A stretch of DNA of 64,000 nucleotides, from positions 62,001 through 126,000 of the forward strand of contig NZ_KB907128.1 of NCBI RefSeq assembly GCF_000381825.1, given 5' to 3'. The DNA is from Thioalkalivibrio sp. ALJT (GTDB taxonomy: Bacteria > Pseudomonadota > Gammaproteobacteria > Ectothiorhodospirales > Ectothiorhodospiraceae). Below, one piece after another: positions 9,606 through 17,909 of the stretch; the stretch's first letter is position 1; each line of letters starts with the position of its first letter. The translations under genes and the position numbers were made by a program. Under the pieces are notes generated by a model, which was not told the DNA's origin, made no database searches, and was given only the letters and a program-made list of their open reading frames with translations.

Positions 9606-10583
9606 TCATGGGCCCGCGTTTCCCTGTGGCGTGAGCCGTTGTGTCAGGTGCCGGGCGGCCTCCAGCGGAGGTCGCGGCAGGACCTCGACCTCGCGTCCAT
9701 GCGCCATCTGTGCCAGTTCCGGTGCGGCAGAGCCGGCGAGGAAGCAGGGCGGCCCGGACTGCTTCAGGATGGACTCGATACGCGGCAGTTCGGGGCTGCG
9801 TTTCAGCTGCGACGAGGCATGGATGATCACGGCCGGGGCGCCCAGACGCCGGACCAGGATCTCCAGCCCCTCCGGACTCATCGCATCGAACAGGGGTTTG
9901 GTCTTCAGCCCCTTACGCGCGCAGGCCAGTTGCAGGAGCAGTCCGCCGACCTGCTGGTGGCCTCCGCCAAGTACGAGAAAGGGGCAGGACGGGCCTTCGC
10001 AGGCACGCAGCGCAGTCCGCAGCTGGTCGGCGAGCGATGCGGTGGCCCAGGCGGCGAAGATGGCGAGGTGGACTTCGCCTTCGGCGCTTTGTCGGGATGC
10101 CTCGCGCAGATGGTGGTAGACCTCGAGAAACGCGCTGGCATGGACCCCCTTCCAGCCGAAACGCATTACCAGGCGGGAGTAGCTGCGGTCCAGTTCGGTG
10201 ACGTTCAGGCCGGTGACCGCCCGATAAAGGGTTTCCACGATCGGGTCAGTCGTATGGGGTGGCACGCCCGGGCCGGGGGTTTCCCGGCTTGGGGACGCGA
10301 CCGTATCCTCTTGTGTGGCGGGTGTGGGTTCATCGTTGAGTACGCGGTGAACCTGCGAGACCGGAATTCCCTGATCCAGTAATTCCAGGATGCGCTTGAT
10401 GCGGGCGATGTCCCCGGCGCTGTAAAGGCGGTGACCCTTGGGGGTGCGCATCGGACGCACAAGCCCGTAACGACGCTCCCAGGCGCGCAAAGTCACGTCG
10501 GTGACGCCGGTCTCTGCACAGACATGCCGAATCGGGTAGAGCCCGTCCTGATCCTGCGAGTCGGTATGGGTCGTGCTGGTCAT
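9606..10583 (-). CDS. MerR-family regulator, LitR/CarH-like
   Basis: 325 residues. Residues ~15-85 are a MerR winged helix (LYPIRHVCAETGVTDVTLRA, then WERRYGLVRP and a GHRLYSAGDIARIKRI segment). The rest resembles the two-part cobalamin-binding region of CarH/LitR: a four-helix bundle and a Rossmann-like domain (CPFLVLGGGHQQVGGLLLQL). The W-x9-EH motif of CarH is not present, and the ligand His of the H-x-x-G motif appears shifted (GHQQVG), so cobalamin binding is doubtful. The ATG at 10583 is preferred to the one at 10601, which lies inside the operator-like repeats. Its adjacency to two photolyases fits a light-responsive repressor. Confidence 0.85.
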   Translation of the reverse strand: MTSTTHTDSQDQDGLYPIRHVCAETGVTDVTLRAWERRYGLVRPMRTPKGHRLYSAGDIARIKRILELLDQGIPVSQVHRVLNDEPTPATQEDTVASPSRETPGPGVPPHTTDPIVETLYRAVTGLNVTELDRSYSRLVMRFGWKGVHASAFLEVYHHLREASRQSAEGEVHLAIFAAWATASLADQLRTALRACEGPSCPFLVLGGGHQQVGGLLLQLACARKGLKTKPLFDAMSPEGLEILVRRLGAPAVIIHASSQLKRSPELPRIESILKQSGPPCFLAGSAAPELAQMAHGREVEVLPRPPLEAARHLTQRLTPQGNAGP

Positions 10584-10591
10584 GGGATAAT

Positions 10592-10619
10592 TGTACAACA
10601 TCTATACAAACTTTGTGCA
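10592..10619. promoter_or_regulatory. Triple 11-bp-spaced TnTACA operator-like repeat
   Basis: Three hexamers start exactly 11 bases apart: TGTACA (10592), TATACA (10603) and TGTGCA (10614). CarH-type regulators bind head-to-tail 11-bp repeats containing TnTACA, one per DNA-binding domain. The site begins 9 bases upstream of the regulator's ATG. On the minus strand a -10-like TACAAT (10595 to 10590) overlaps the first repeat, so bound protein would block RNA polymerase. This supports autoregulation of the regulator-photolyase operon. Confidence 0.75.
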
Positions 10620-10736
10620 CGACAGCGGATCGGGCCCGCGGCCTGCGAGGCATGCCCGTCCGAGGATGAACCTTCGCGCTGCTGGCGTCGACCAAACATC
10701 ACAGTGACCCTTTCCAATCTGGTGCAAGGAGCCGGT

Positions 10737-12632
10737 ATGCCGACACGAACCGAAACCCCTGGCCCCGCGGCTGCGCTGCTCGCTGTCTTGCTGAGCGGCC
10801 TGCTGGGTCTGTCTGTTGAAGTCCGGGCCAATCCGGAGATGGCCGACAGCATTTCGCCCTACCTGCGTCTGCATGTGGACGACCCGGTACAGTGGCGCGC
10901 GTGGGACCCGGCCCTGCTGGAGAAGGCGCGCGAGCAGGGGCGTCCTCTGCTGATCTCGAGCGGCTACTATTCCTGCTTCTACTGCCATGTGATGCAGGAA
11001 GAGAGCTTCCGCGACGAAGGGATTGCACGGCGTCTGAACGAGCATTTCATCCCAGTGAAGATCGATCGCGAGGTGGATGGTGCGCTGGATGCCTACCTGC
11101 TGGAGTTTCAGCGGGCGACGGCGGGCAGTGCCGGCTGGCCGCTGAATGTGGTGGTGACCCCGAACGGGCATGGCCTGACCGGCGTGGTCTACGTCCCGCG
11201 CGATGGTTTCGCCGAGTTCCTGGACCGCATTGCCGAACGCCTCGACGCCGATTACGACGCCTTGCTGGACCTGGCCCGGCGGGGCAGTGAAGAACTCTCG
11301 CAGCGGCTGCGTGAAGGCGAGGCGCCCCTGTCCGCAGGGCGGGCCGGGCGGTTGTCCGAGGTCCTCTGGAGCCGTCTGGAACGCGAGGCGGATGACCTCG
11401 GCGGCGGCTTCGGGCAGTCCGTCAAGTTCCCGCATTCGCCCTGGCTGCGGGCCATGCTCGAGGCCGAACAGGCGGGGACGGCGCCGGGCTGGGTCGCCGA
11501 GTTCCTGGAGATCACTCTGGATGAGATGGCGGGGGCGGGACTGCGGGATGTCCTCGGCGGCGGGTTCTTCCGCTACTCCGAATCGCCCGACTGGAACGAG
11601 CCTCATTTCGAGGTGATGCTGGAGGATCAGGCCCAGTTATCCTGGATCTATCTGCAGGCGGGGGCGCACTATGGCCGCGATGACTGGGTCGCGCTGGGTC
11701 TGGAGAACCTCGACTTTGTAAAGCGCGACATGGCCTTGCGCGAGGACGACATGGGGGCTTCGGCCAGGCCTGCAACGGATGGCTTCCGCGGCTACGCGTC
11801 CAGCCTGTCGGCGGTCGATGAGCAGGGTCGTGAGGGTGGAGCCTATCTGTGGCCGACGGATGACCTGGAGGCGGCGCTGGCCGATCACCCCAACCCGGAG
11901 CTGGTGCGCGCCCGGTTTGGCATGGAGGGGCGTTCGGTGTTCGAGCTGGGGTACCTTCCGCGCAGCGGGGCAGGGGTTGCCGCCCTGGCCGAACGCTTCG
12001 ATGTGCCGGAGGACCGCGTGCGCGCACAGGTCGAGGCCGGTCGTAATGCCCTGATCCGGGCGCGCGAGGCGCGCGGGTTGCCGCGAGACGAGAAGGTCCT
12101 GACAGGAGCACATGGCCTGCTGCTGTCGGCCCTGTCGCTGGCGGCAGACCACGATGCGCGCTTCAAGGATGCCGGGGTAAGAGTGCGCGACTGGCTGCTC
12201 GAGGTGAGTGCCGACCCGGATCGCCTGCCGGCGCTGATGGGGTTGCCGGAAGATCAGGCGGGGGTGGCCACGCTCAATGACTATGCCTACGTCGCCCGGG
12301 GCCTGTATGACTGGGAACGCCGGCAGGGGGGGCGGGACTACGCGCGGCCAAGGGCACTGCTGGAAGCCGCCTGGGGGCGTCTGCGTGACGCGGATGGCTT
12401 TCGGGCAGAGCCGGAGCCGACGCTGCCGGGGATGATCTCCCAGCGCTTCCACCCGGCGGTACACCGGCCGTCGCCGACGACCCTGATCCTGCGGCTGAGC
12501 GATGAGCTGCAGGGAGAGAGCGAGGCGCTGACCACGGCCTTTGGCGGGTATGATCGACGTCCGGGACGGGCGCTGGAAAGCGAGCCGCTGCATCATGCAC
12601 GACTGATCCTGTGGCTGGAGGGGCGCGACTGA
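10737..12632 (+). CDS. Exported DUF255 (YyaL/SPATA20-like) thioredoxin-fold protein
   Basis: 631 residues. After an N-terminal signal-like segment (AAALLAVLLSGLLGLSVEV) comes the DUF255 thioredoxin-fold domain, with NPEMADSISPYLRLHVDDPV and the redox motif CFYCHVM. The remainder is a long alpha/alpha-barrel-like region, as in N-acylglucosamine-2-epimerase-type folds. The family's role is poorly known. The start at 10737 has a clear AAGGAG 5 bases upstream, ruling out the longer frame. It is transcribed away from the photolyase regulator, with about 150 bp between the start codons. Export to the periplasm is inferred only from the hydrophobic N-terminus. Confidence 0.85.
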   Translation: MPTRTETPGPAAALLAVLLSGLLGLSVEVRANPEMADSISPYLRLHVDDPVQWRAWDPALLEKAREQGRPLLISSGYYSCFYCHVMQEESFRDEGIARRLNEHFIPVKIDREVDGALDAYLLEFQRATAGSAGWPLNVVVTPNGHGLTGVVYVPRDGFAEFLDRIAERLDADYDALLDLARRGSEELSQRLREGEAPLSAGRAGRLSEVLWSRLEREADDLGGGFGQSVKFPHSPWLRAMLEAEQAGTAPGWVAEFLEITLDEMAGAGLRDVLGGGFFRYSESPDWNEPHFEVMLEDQAQLSWIYLQAGAHYGRDDWVALGLENLDFVKRDMALREDDMGASARPATDGFRGYASSLSAVDEQGREGGAYLWPTDDLEAALADHPNPELVRARFGMEGRSVFELGYLPRSGAGVAALAERFDVPEDRVRAQVEAGRNALIRAREARGLPRDEKVLTGAHGLLLSALSLAADHDARFKDAGVRVRDWLLEVSADPDRLPALMGLPEDQAGVATLNDYAYVARGLYDWERRQGGRDYARPRALLEAAWGRLRDADGFRAEPEPTLPGMISQRFHPAVHRPSPTTLILRLSDELQGESEALTTAFGGYDRRPGRALESEPLHHARLILWLEGRD

Positions 12633-12689
12633 TTCGGACCCGGTGCCCCGCAGGAGTGGCCATGGCCGGAAAATCAGGAGACAAAACAC

Positions 12690-13346
12690 ATGGACGAACG
12701 TTTCTGGTGCGAGCGCTGGGAGAACAACCAGATCGGGTTTCATGAAGGGAGAGTGAATGCCCACCTGGAGGCCTGGTGGCCAGGGCTCGGGCTGGCACCG
12801 TCGGCGCGGGTGTTCGTGCCATTGTGTGGCAAGGCGGTGGATTTGTTGTGGCTGCGTGCCCGCGGTCATGAGGTGCTGGGCGTAGAGATCTCGGACATCG
12901 CCGTGGGCGATTTTTTTCGCGAGAATCGGCTCGATGCCACGGTCACACCCGGTGCGTGCGGTGAACGCTGGGAGGCGGACGGCCTGGTGATTCTGCGCGG
13001 CGATTTCTTCGACCTCGGGCCGGAAGATGTCGGTGACTGCGCGGGGGTGTTCGACCGCGCCTCGCTGATTGCCCTGCCGCCGGCTTTGCGTCGCGATTAT
13101 GCCGCCCACCTGAAGGCGATCCTGCCGCCGGCGGCCGAGACGCTGCTGGTGACCCTGGATTACCCGCCGGGGGAAATGAACGGACCGCCCTTCGCCGTCA
13201 CCGAGGCGGAGGTGCAGGATCTTTACGATGATCGTTGGTCGATCCGCCGTCTGTGGCAGCAGGACGTGCTCGCGGAGCATGGCCGCTTTCGCGAGCGCGG
13301 CGTGACCCGGCTGCTGGAAACCGTCTACAGGCTGAGTCCGCGATGA
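12690..13346 (+). CDS. tpm: Thiopurine S-methyltransferase
   Basis: 218 residues, the usual length of bacterial TPMT. It transfers a methyl group from S-adenosylmethionine to thiopurines; bacterial enzymes also methylate selenium and tellurium species. Family features are the N-terminal FWCERWENNQIGFHEG, the SAM-binding VFVPLCGKAVDLLWL and GHEVLGVEIS, and FDRASLIALPP. It follows the DUF255 gene by 57 bp, and its stop overlaps the next start (ATGA), so it is co-translated with the DUF3422 gene. Confidence 0.93.
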   Translation: MDERFWCERWENNQIGFHEGRVNAHLEAWWPGLGLAPSARVFVPLCGKAVDLLWLRARGHEVLGVEISDIAVGDFFRENRLDATVTPGACGERWEADGLVILRGDFFDLGPEDVGDCAGVFDRASLIALPPALRRDYAAHLKAILPPAAETLLVTLDYPPGEMNGPPFAVTEAEVQDLYDDRWSIRRLWQQDVLAEHGRFRERGVTRLLETVYRLSPR

Positions 13347-14668
13347 AGGAAAATCCGCTAATGCCGCCGAGCCACCCGCTGCGGGAGGTCATTCACGATG
13401 AAGTCCATGCGCGTTTCTACGAGCCGCTGGACGCACCGGCCCGTGCCTCCTGGCTGGCCCTGCTGTCCCCGCGCGAGGCGATCGAGCGCGAGCGCGAGCT
13501 GGTGGTGGAACTGTGCCGCCGCCATGGCAGGGAGGCGCCGCCGCCGGAGGAGAACTTCTTCGCCTGCGATCTGGGACCGTTCCGCCTGCGCTGGGAGCGC
13601 CACAACGAGTTTTCCACCTGGGCGTTCTTTGTGAACGACGGGCCATTCCGCGACCCGTTTGCCGACCCGCCGATCAACCAGGCGCCGCTGGACTGGCTGG
13701 GCAAGCTGCCGGGGGAGACCATCGCCGCGATTCATCTCGCGCTGGAATCACGAGACATGCCGGAGCGCTCGCTGGAGGAAATCGAGGCGTTGTTCGCCCC
13801 GCATCCGTTCGTGGGGAACGCCGTGTCCGGCGGCGATGGCCTGGTGTGGACGGATTTCCGTGTCCACGACGACGGCTTTTCGCGTTTCCTGATGCGCGAA
13901 GTCGATCTCACCCGGCGTCAGGCCGGGCGTCTGGCGCAGCGTCTGTTCGAGCTGGAGACCTACCGGTTGCTGGCGTTGCTGGCGGTACCGCTGGTACGCG
14001 AGCTGATGCCGGAGCTCAACGAGCTGGAGACGCGGCTGAACGACATCAACGATGAAATGGCGGGCATTACCGAGCAGTTCGCGGCATCGGAGCGGGAACA
14101 GCAATTGCTGGCGGCGCTTTCCGATCTGGCGGCCGATGTCGAACGCCTGAGCAGTTATTCCGGCACCCGGTTCCACGCCTCGCGCGCCTATGCCTCGCTG
14201 GTGGACAAGCGATCCGGAGATTTGCGGCCGGTGCGCATCCCGGGGCTGCAGACCCTGTGCGAATACCTCGGTCGGCGCCTGGACCCGGCCATGCGCACCT
14301 GCGAGTCACAGGCCGAACGCCTGGAAGCCCTTTCGACCCGCATCCACCGTACCGGCTCGCTGCTGCGCACCCGCGTGGACGTGGCGCTGGAACAGCAGAA
14401 CCGTGACCTGCTCAGCTCGATGAACCGACGCGCCGACCTGCAGCTGCGTCTGCAGCAGACGGTGGAAGGGCTTTCGGTGGTGGTGATCAGCTACTACCTG
14501 ACCAGTCTGGTGGCGTATCTGCTGCGCGGCGTGGATGAGGCGGTCGGGTTGCCGCTGCCAGTGAACATTGCCATCGGGATGGCCGTGCCGGTGGTGGTCG
14601 GCGGGGTGTGGTACGCGCTCAGGCGGATGCGCGCGCGGATCGAACGCAAGGCCGAACACACGGACTGA
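13343..14668 (+). CDS. DUF3422 family membrane protein
   Basis: 441 residues. The N-terminus (HPLREVIHDEVHARFYEPL) and the FFACDLGPFRLRWERHNEFS segment match DUF3422. A long helical, probably coiled-coil middle (ELNELETRLNDINDEMAGIT) leads to two C-terminal membrane helices (VVVISYYLTSLVAYLL and IAIGMAVPVVVGGVWYAL). The function of the family is unknown; the layout suggests a cytoplasmic domain anchored to the inner membrane. The ATG at 13343 overlaps the tpm stop; the longer upstream frame only overlaps tpm. It is convergent with suhB, 75 bp away. Confidence 0.88.
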   Translation: MKENPLMPPSHPLREVIHDEVHARFYEPLDAPARASWLALLSPREAIERERELVVELCRRHGREAPPPEENFFACDLGPFRLRWERHNEFSTWAFFVNDGPFRDPFADPPINQAPLDWLGKLPGETIAAIHLALESRDMPERSLEEIEALFAPHPFVGNAVSGGDGLVWTDFRVHDDGFSRFLMREVDLTRRQAGRLAQRLFELETYRLLALLAVPLVRELMPELNELETRLNDINDEMAGITEQFAASEREQQLLAALSDLAADVERLSSYSGTRFHASRAYASLVDKRSGDLRPVRIPGLQTLCEYLGRRLDPAMRTCESQAERLEALSTRIHRTGSLLRTRVDVALEQQNRDLLSSMNRRADLQLRLQQTVEGLSVVVISYYLTSLVAYLLRGVDEAVGLPLPVNIAIGMAVPVVVGGVWYALRRMRARIERKAEHTD

Positions 14669-14743
14669 GATCGGGGGTTCAGGCTCCCCGCCAGCGATGT
14701 TGGGAGGCGAGGCAGGGCGCCTGGTGGCGGGGCGCGGTGTCCC

Positions 14744-15553
14744 TCAGGCGCTGTCGGACGCGCGCTCCCTCTCGGCCAGATGCAGGCGCTGGAGCATGGC
14801 CTTCAGGATCTTTGGATTGGCAGCGACGACGTCGCCACGTCGCATCACCTCCGGGTTGCCGGACCAGTCAGAGACGACGCCCCCGGCTTCCTGGACCAGC
14901 AACAGGCCGGCCGCGATGTCCCAGGGCTGCAGGCCCATCTCCCAGAAACCGTCGAAGCGGCCACAGGCCACCCAGGCCAGATCCAGCGCGGCCGAACCGG
15001 GGCGGCGCACGCCGGCGGTGCCGGGTACCAGGTGGCGCAGGCTGCTCAGATAGCGTTCCAGGTCCTGTCCCTCGCGGAACGGGATGCCGGTGCCGAGCAG
15101 GGCGCCTCGCAGGTCCTTGCGTTCCGATACCCGGATGCGGCGACTGTTGAGGAACGCGCCAGCGCCACGGGTTGCGGTGAACAGCTCTTCCTTCAGCGGG
15201 TCGTAGACCACCGCCTGTTCCAGTCGGCCCTTGTGTTTCAGGGCGATGGAGACGGCGTACTGCGGGATCTCGCGCAGATAATTGGTGGTGCCGTCCAGCG
15301 GATCGATGATCCAAACATAGTCATGATCGGTACCGCTTTGCTCGCCACCTTCCTCGGCCATAATGGCGTGGTCGGGGTAGGCCCGGCGCAGGGTCTGGAC
15401 AATGGTCTGCTCCGCGGCCAGGTCGATATCCGACACCCAGTCGTTGCGGGCCTTTTCGCGGGTGTTCATGCGATCCGGCCGACCCCAGGCGCGGGTGGTG
15501 ATGCGTCCGGCCTCGCGGGCCGCCGATACCGCCGTGTTCAGCATGGGATGCAT
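14744..15553 (-). CDS. suhB: Inositol-1-monophosphatase SuhB
   Basis: 269 residues (E. coli SuhB has 267). The metal and substrate motifs of the inositol monophosphatase family are visible: EEGGEQ, WIIDPLDGTTNYL, and WDIAAGLLLVQEAGG. In E. coli the protein also acts with Nus factors in rRNA antitermination. The start at 15553 (MHPMLNTAVSAAREAG) matches family starts; the longer frame crosses the promoter region. It is divergent from trmJ, as in other gammaproteobacteria. Confidence 0.95.
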   Translation of the reverse strand: MHPMLNTAVSAAREAGRITTRAWGRPDRMNTREKARNDWVSDIDLAAEQTIVQTLRRAYPDHAIMAEEGGEQSGTDHDYVWIIDPLDGTTNYLREIPQYAVSIALKHKGRLEQAVVYDPLKEELFTATRGAGAFLNSRRIRVSERKDLRGALLGTGIPFREGQDLERYLSSLRHLVPGTAGVRRPGSAALDLAWVACGRFDGFWEMGLQPWDIAAGLLLVQEAGGVVSDWSGNPEVMRRGDVVAANPKILKAMLQRLHLAERERASDSA

Positions 15554-15716
15554 GGGGTGTCTCCTGGTGTCCTGGGGGTGCCCGGCGGCGCGTGTCTCCG
15601 CCCGCGGGAAGGCCGCGAACAATACACAAGCAGCTCTTTTTTGGGAAGTCGCGGCCACGTCCGTGTACAATCCCGCCGCATTTTGCGGCGCGCGCTGGCG
15701 GGATAGCGAGGACAGG

Positions 15717-16451
15717 ATGGAACAACGTTTGGCACATCTGCGGGTGGTCCTGGTGGGGACCACCCATCCCGGCAATATCGGTTCCGCCGCACGGGCGATG
15801 AAGGCGATGGGCGTGACCGATCTGGTGCTGGTAGCGCCGGAAAAGTTTCCGCATGCCGATGCCACGGCGCTGGCGTCGGGCGCCGATGATTTGCTGGGTG
15901 GCGCGCGTGTCGTCGACGACCTGGCGGCGGCCTTGGCCGATTGTGTCTGGGTGGTGGGCACCAGTGCCCGCCTGCGCACCCACTCGGTGCCGGTGCTGGG
16001 GCCCGATGTGGCCGCGGAGCAGGCCCTGACGCATGCGGCCGCGGGCCCGGTCGCGCTGGTTTTCGGTCGCGAACACAGCGGTCTGACCAATCACGAGCTG
16101 GACCACTGCAACGCCTTCGTGCAGATCCCGACGGTCCAGCACTTTTCCTCGCTCAACCTCGCGGGCAGCGTGCAGGTCATGACCTACGCCTTGCGCATGG
16201 CCGCGCTCGGTGCAATGCCGCAACAGGCTCCGGCGCAAGAGGAGCTGCGCGACCCCCCGGCCACTCAGGTGGAACTGGAGGGGTTGTTCGCGCACTTCGA
16301 GCAGGCCCTCACCACGATCGAGGTGCTCGACCCCGAGAATCCGCGCCACCTGATGCGCCGGTTGCGTCACCTGTATCTGCGCGCCGGCCTCAGCACCAGC
16401 GAGGTCCGCATGCTGCGCGGTATATTGACGCACACGGAACGGGGCCGCTGA
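15717..16451 (+). CDS. trmJ: tRNA (cytidine/uridine-2'-O-)-methyltransferase TrmJ
   Basis: 244 residues of the SPOUT class. It methylates the ribose of C32/U32 in certain tRNAs. Motifs: VVLVGTTHPGNIGSAARAMK at the N-terminus, VALVFGREHSGLTNHEL, and the knot segment VQIPTVQHFSSLNLAGSVQV. The start at 15717 has a weak GAGGA (15708-15712) upstream. A TACAAT hexamer at 15666-15671 could be its -10 box. It begins the trmJ-cysE-isc run and has the conserved position next to suhB. Confidence 0.94.
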   Translation: MEQRLAHLRVVLVGTTHPGNIGSAARAMKAMGVTDLVLVAPEKFPHADATALASGADDLLGGARVVDDLAAALADCVWVVGTSARLRTHSVPVLGPDVAAEQALTHAAAGPVALVFGREHSGLTNHELDHCNAFVQIPTVQHFSSLNLAGSVQVMTYALRMAALGAMPQQAPAQEELRDPPATQVELEGLFAHFEQALTTIEVLDPENPRHLMRRLRHLYLRAGLSTSEVRMLRGILTHTERGR

Positions 16452-16507
16452 GGTTGCGTGCGCGGCGCGTGATAACCTAGTGCAATACTCAGGATTGGGG
16501 CCGCAGG

Positions 16508-17332
16508 ATGTTTGAAAGAATGCGCGAGGATGTTCGTTGCGTGTTTGCCCGGGACCCGGCGGCACGCAATGCCTTCGAGGTGCTCACGGCGTACCCCGGA
16601 CTGCATGCGCTGTGGTATCACCGCATCGCTCACTGGCTGTGGACGCATCGCATGCGCTGGCTGGGGCGGGTTGTGGGCAACGTTGGCCGCTGGCTGACCG
16701 GTATCGAAATCCATCCCGGTGCCACCATCGGCAGACGTTTCTTTATCGACCACGGCATGGGCGTCGTGATCGGCGAGACCGCCGAGGTGGGCGACGATTG
16801 CACGATTTATCACCAGGTCACCCTCGGCGGAACCACCTGGGAGGGGGGCAAGCGCCATCCGACCCTGGGCAACGAGGTCGTGATCGGGGCCGGGGCGAAG
16901 CTGCTGGGGCCGATCCACATCGGAAATCACGCCCGTATCGGTTCCAATGCCGTCGTGCTGAAAGACGTCCCGGCCGACGCCACGGCGGTGGGTATCCCGG
17001 CACGGGTGATCGGGCCGCGTCCGGAGCCCGACCCGCGTTTTCAGCAGATGGCCGACCGCATGGGGTTCGATGCCTACGGTCTGTCGCGTGACATGCCGGA
17101 CCCGGTCGCGAATGCGATCCATCGCATCGTGCAACGGGTACATGACCTGGACGAGCGCATGGAGCTCGCCTGCCAGGCGTTGAAGCGCGCCGGCATCGAT
17201 CCCGGCGATGCCCTGGGGGATGACGTATCCGGCCCGCTGGAGGCCTGCGATCTGGAGGGACTGGAACCGGACGAGTGCGACGTCCCGGCGGCGAATGCAC
17301 AACAAGGACGTAAACAGCAGGGGAATACTTGA
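16508..17332 (+). CDS. cysE: Serine O-acetyltransferase CysE
   Basis: 274 residues. It makes O-acetylserine from serine and acetyl-CoA, the committed step of cysteine synthesis. A short N-terminal helical part is followed by left-handed beta-helix hexapeptide repeats ([40 protein letters not shown]) and the acetyl-CoA site [17 protein letters not shown] helical tail of ~75 residues extends beyond the beta-helix. Located just before iscR, it supplies cysteine, the substrate of IscS. Its last codons overlap the IscR-binding site. Confidence 0.95.
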   Translation: MFERMREDVRCVFARDPAARNAFEVLTAYPGLHALWYHRIAHWLWTHRMRWLGRVVGNVGRWLTGIEIHPGATIGRRFFIDHGMGVVIGETAEVGDDCTIYHQVTLGGTTWEGGKRHPTLGNEVVIGAGAKLLGPIHIGNHARIGSNAVVLKDVPADATAVGIPARVIGPRPEPDPRFQQMADRMGFDAYGLSRDMPDPVANAIHRIVQRVHDLDERMELACQALKRAGIDPGDALGDDVSGPLEACDLEGLEPDECDVPAANAQQGRKQQGNT

Positions 17333-17349
17333 TCGTTTTTGTCAGGTAT
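17325..17349 (+). promoter_or_regulatory. Type 1 IscR-binding site
   Basis: A 25-bp element with half-sites ATACTTGA (17325-17332) and GTCAGGTAT (17341-17349). Against the type 1 consensus ATASYYGACT-RRWWY-AGTCRRSTAT I count 21 of 25 matches. A -35-like TTGTCA (17339-17344) lies inside it. Occupation by holo-IscR would repress the isc operon, giving the usual feedback by cluster status. The site overlaps the end of cysE. Confidence 0.8.
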
Positions 17350-17390
17350 TGCTAAGCTTGCCTGCAAATGAACGACAAGTGCACTCAACC

Positions 17391-17903
17391 ATGAAGCTGA
17401 CGACCAAAGGCCGCTACGCCGTGACCGCGATGCTGGACGTGGCGATGCATACCCGTAACGGGCCGGTTTCCCTGGCTGAAGTGGCGCGGCGACAAAAACT
17501 GTCGTTGTCCTATCTCGAACAGCTTTTTTCGAGGCTGCGCCGCAAGGGGCTGGTCAAGAGCAGTCGCGGTCCGGGCGGGGGCTATGCCCTCAGCGGTGAT
17601 CCCGACGGCATCAGCGTCGCCGACATCATCGTGGCGGTGGACGAACCCGTGGACGTGACCCGCTGCGGTGGCAAGGCCAACTGCAATTCGGACTCGCGCT
17701 GCCTGACGCACGACCTCTGGGCCGATCTGAGCGATCAGGTCTACGACTTCCTCAGCACCCGTTCCCTGGCGGATGTGCTGCAGCGTCACCAGGAACAAGT
17801 TGAAAAAGACGGTGTGCAGGAGGTCGTGTTGCACGGCGCCTCCCTGCAGGCCGCGACCGAACAAAGCCATGTGCCCGCGAAGGCGGCCGCCGAAAGGAGC
17901 TGA
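17391..17903 (+). CDS. iscR: Fe-S cluster-responsive regulator IscR
   Basis: 170 residues, Rrf2 family. The winged helix includes [18 protein letters not shown] and [19 protein letters not shown]. The 2Fe-2S ligands fall at exactly the E. coli positions: Cys92, Cys98, Cys104 and His107 (in [17 protein letters not shown]). It represses its own operon when loaded with the cluster. The ATG at 17391 is the family start; the longer frame overlaps cysE. iscS follows after 6 bp. Confidence 0.97.
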   Translation: MKLTTKGRYAVTAMLDVAMHTRNGPVSLAEVARRQKLSLSYLEQLFSRLRRKGLVKSSRGPGGGYALSGDPDGISVADIIVAVDEPVDVTRCGGKANCNSDSRCLTHDLWADLSDQVYDFLSTRSLADVLQRHQEQVEKDGVQEVVLHGASLQAATEQSHVPAKAAAERS

Positions 17904-17909
17904 GACGCA

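Noticed and set aside
11637-13280. Open frame of 547 codons on the minus strand
   Set aside because: Covers parts of two plus-strand genes with clear families (DUF255, TPMT).
15673-15692. Hairpin in the trmJ leader as an attenuator
   Set aside because: A short GCCGCA/TGCGGC stem without a U-tract or leader peptide; too weak to call.
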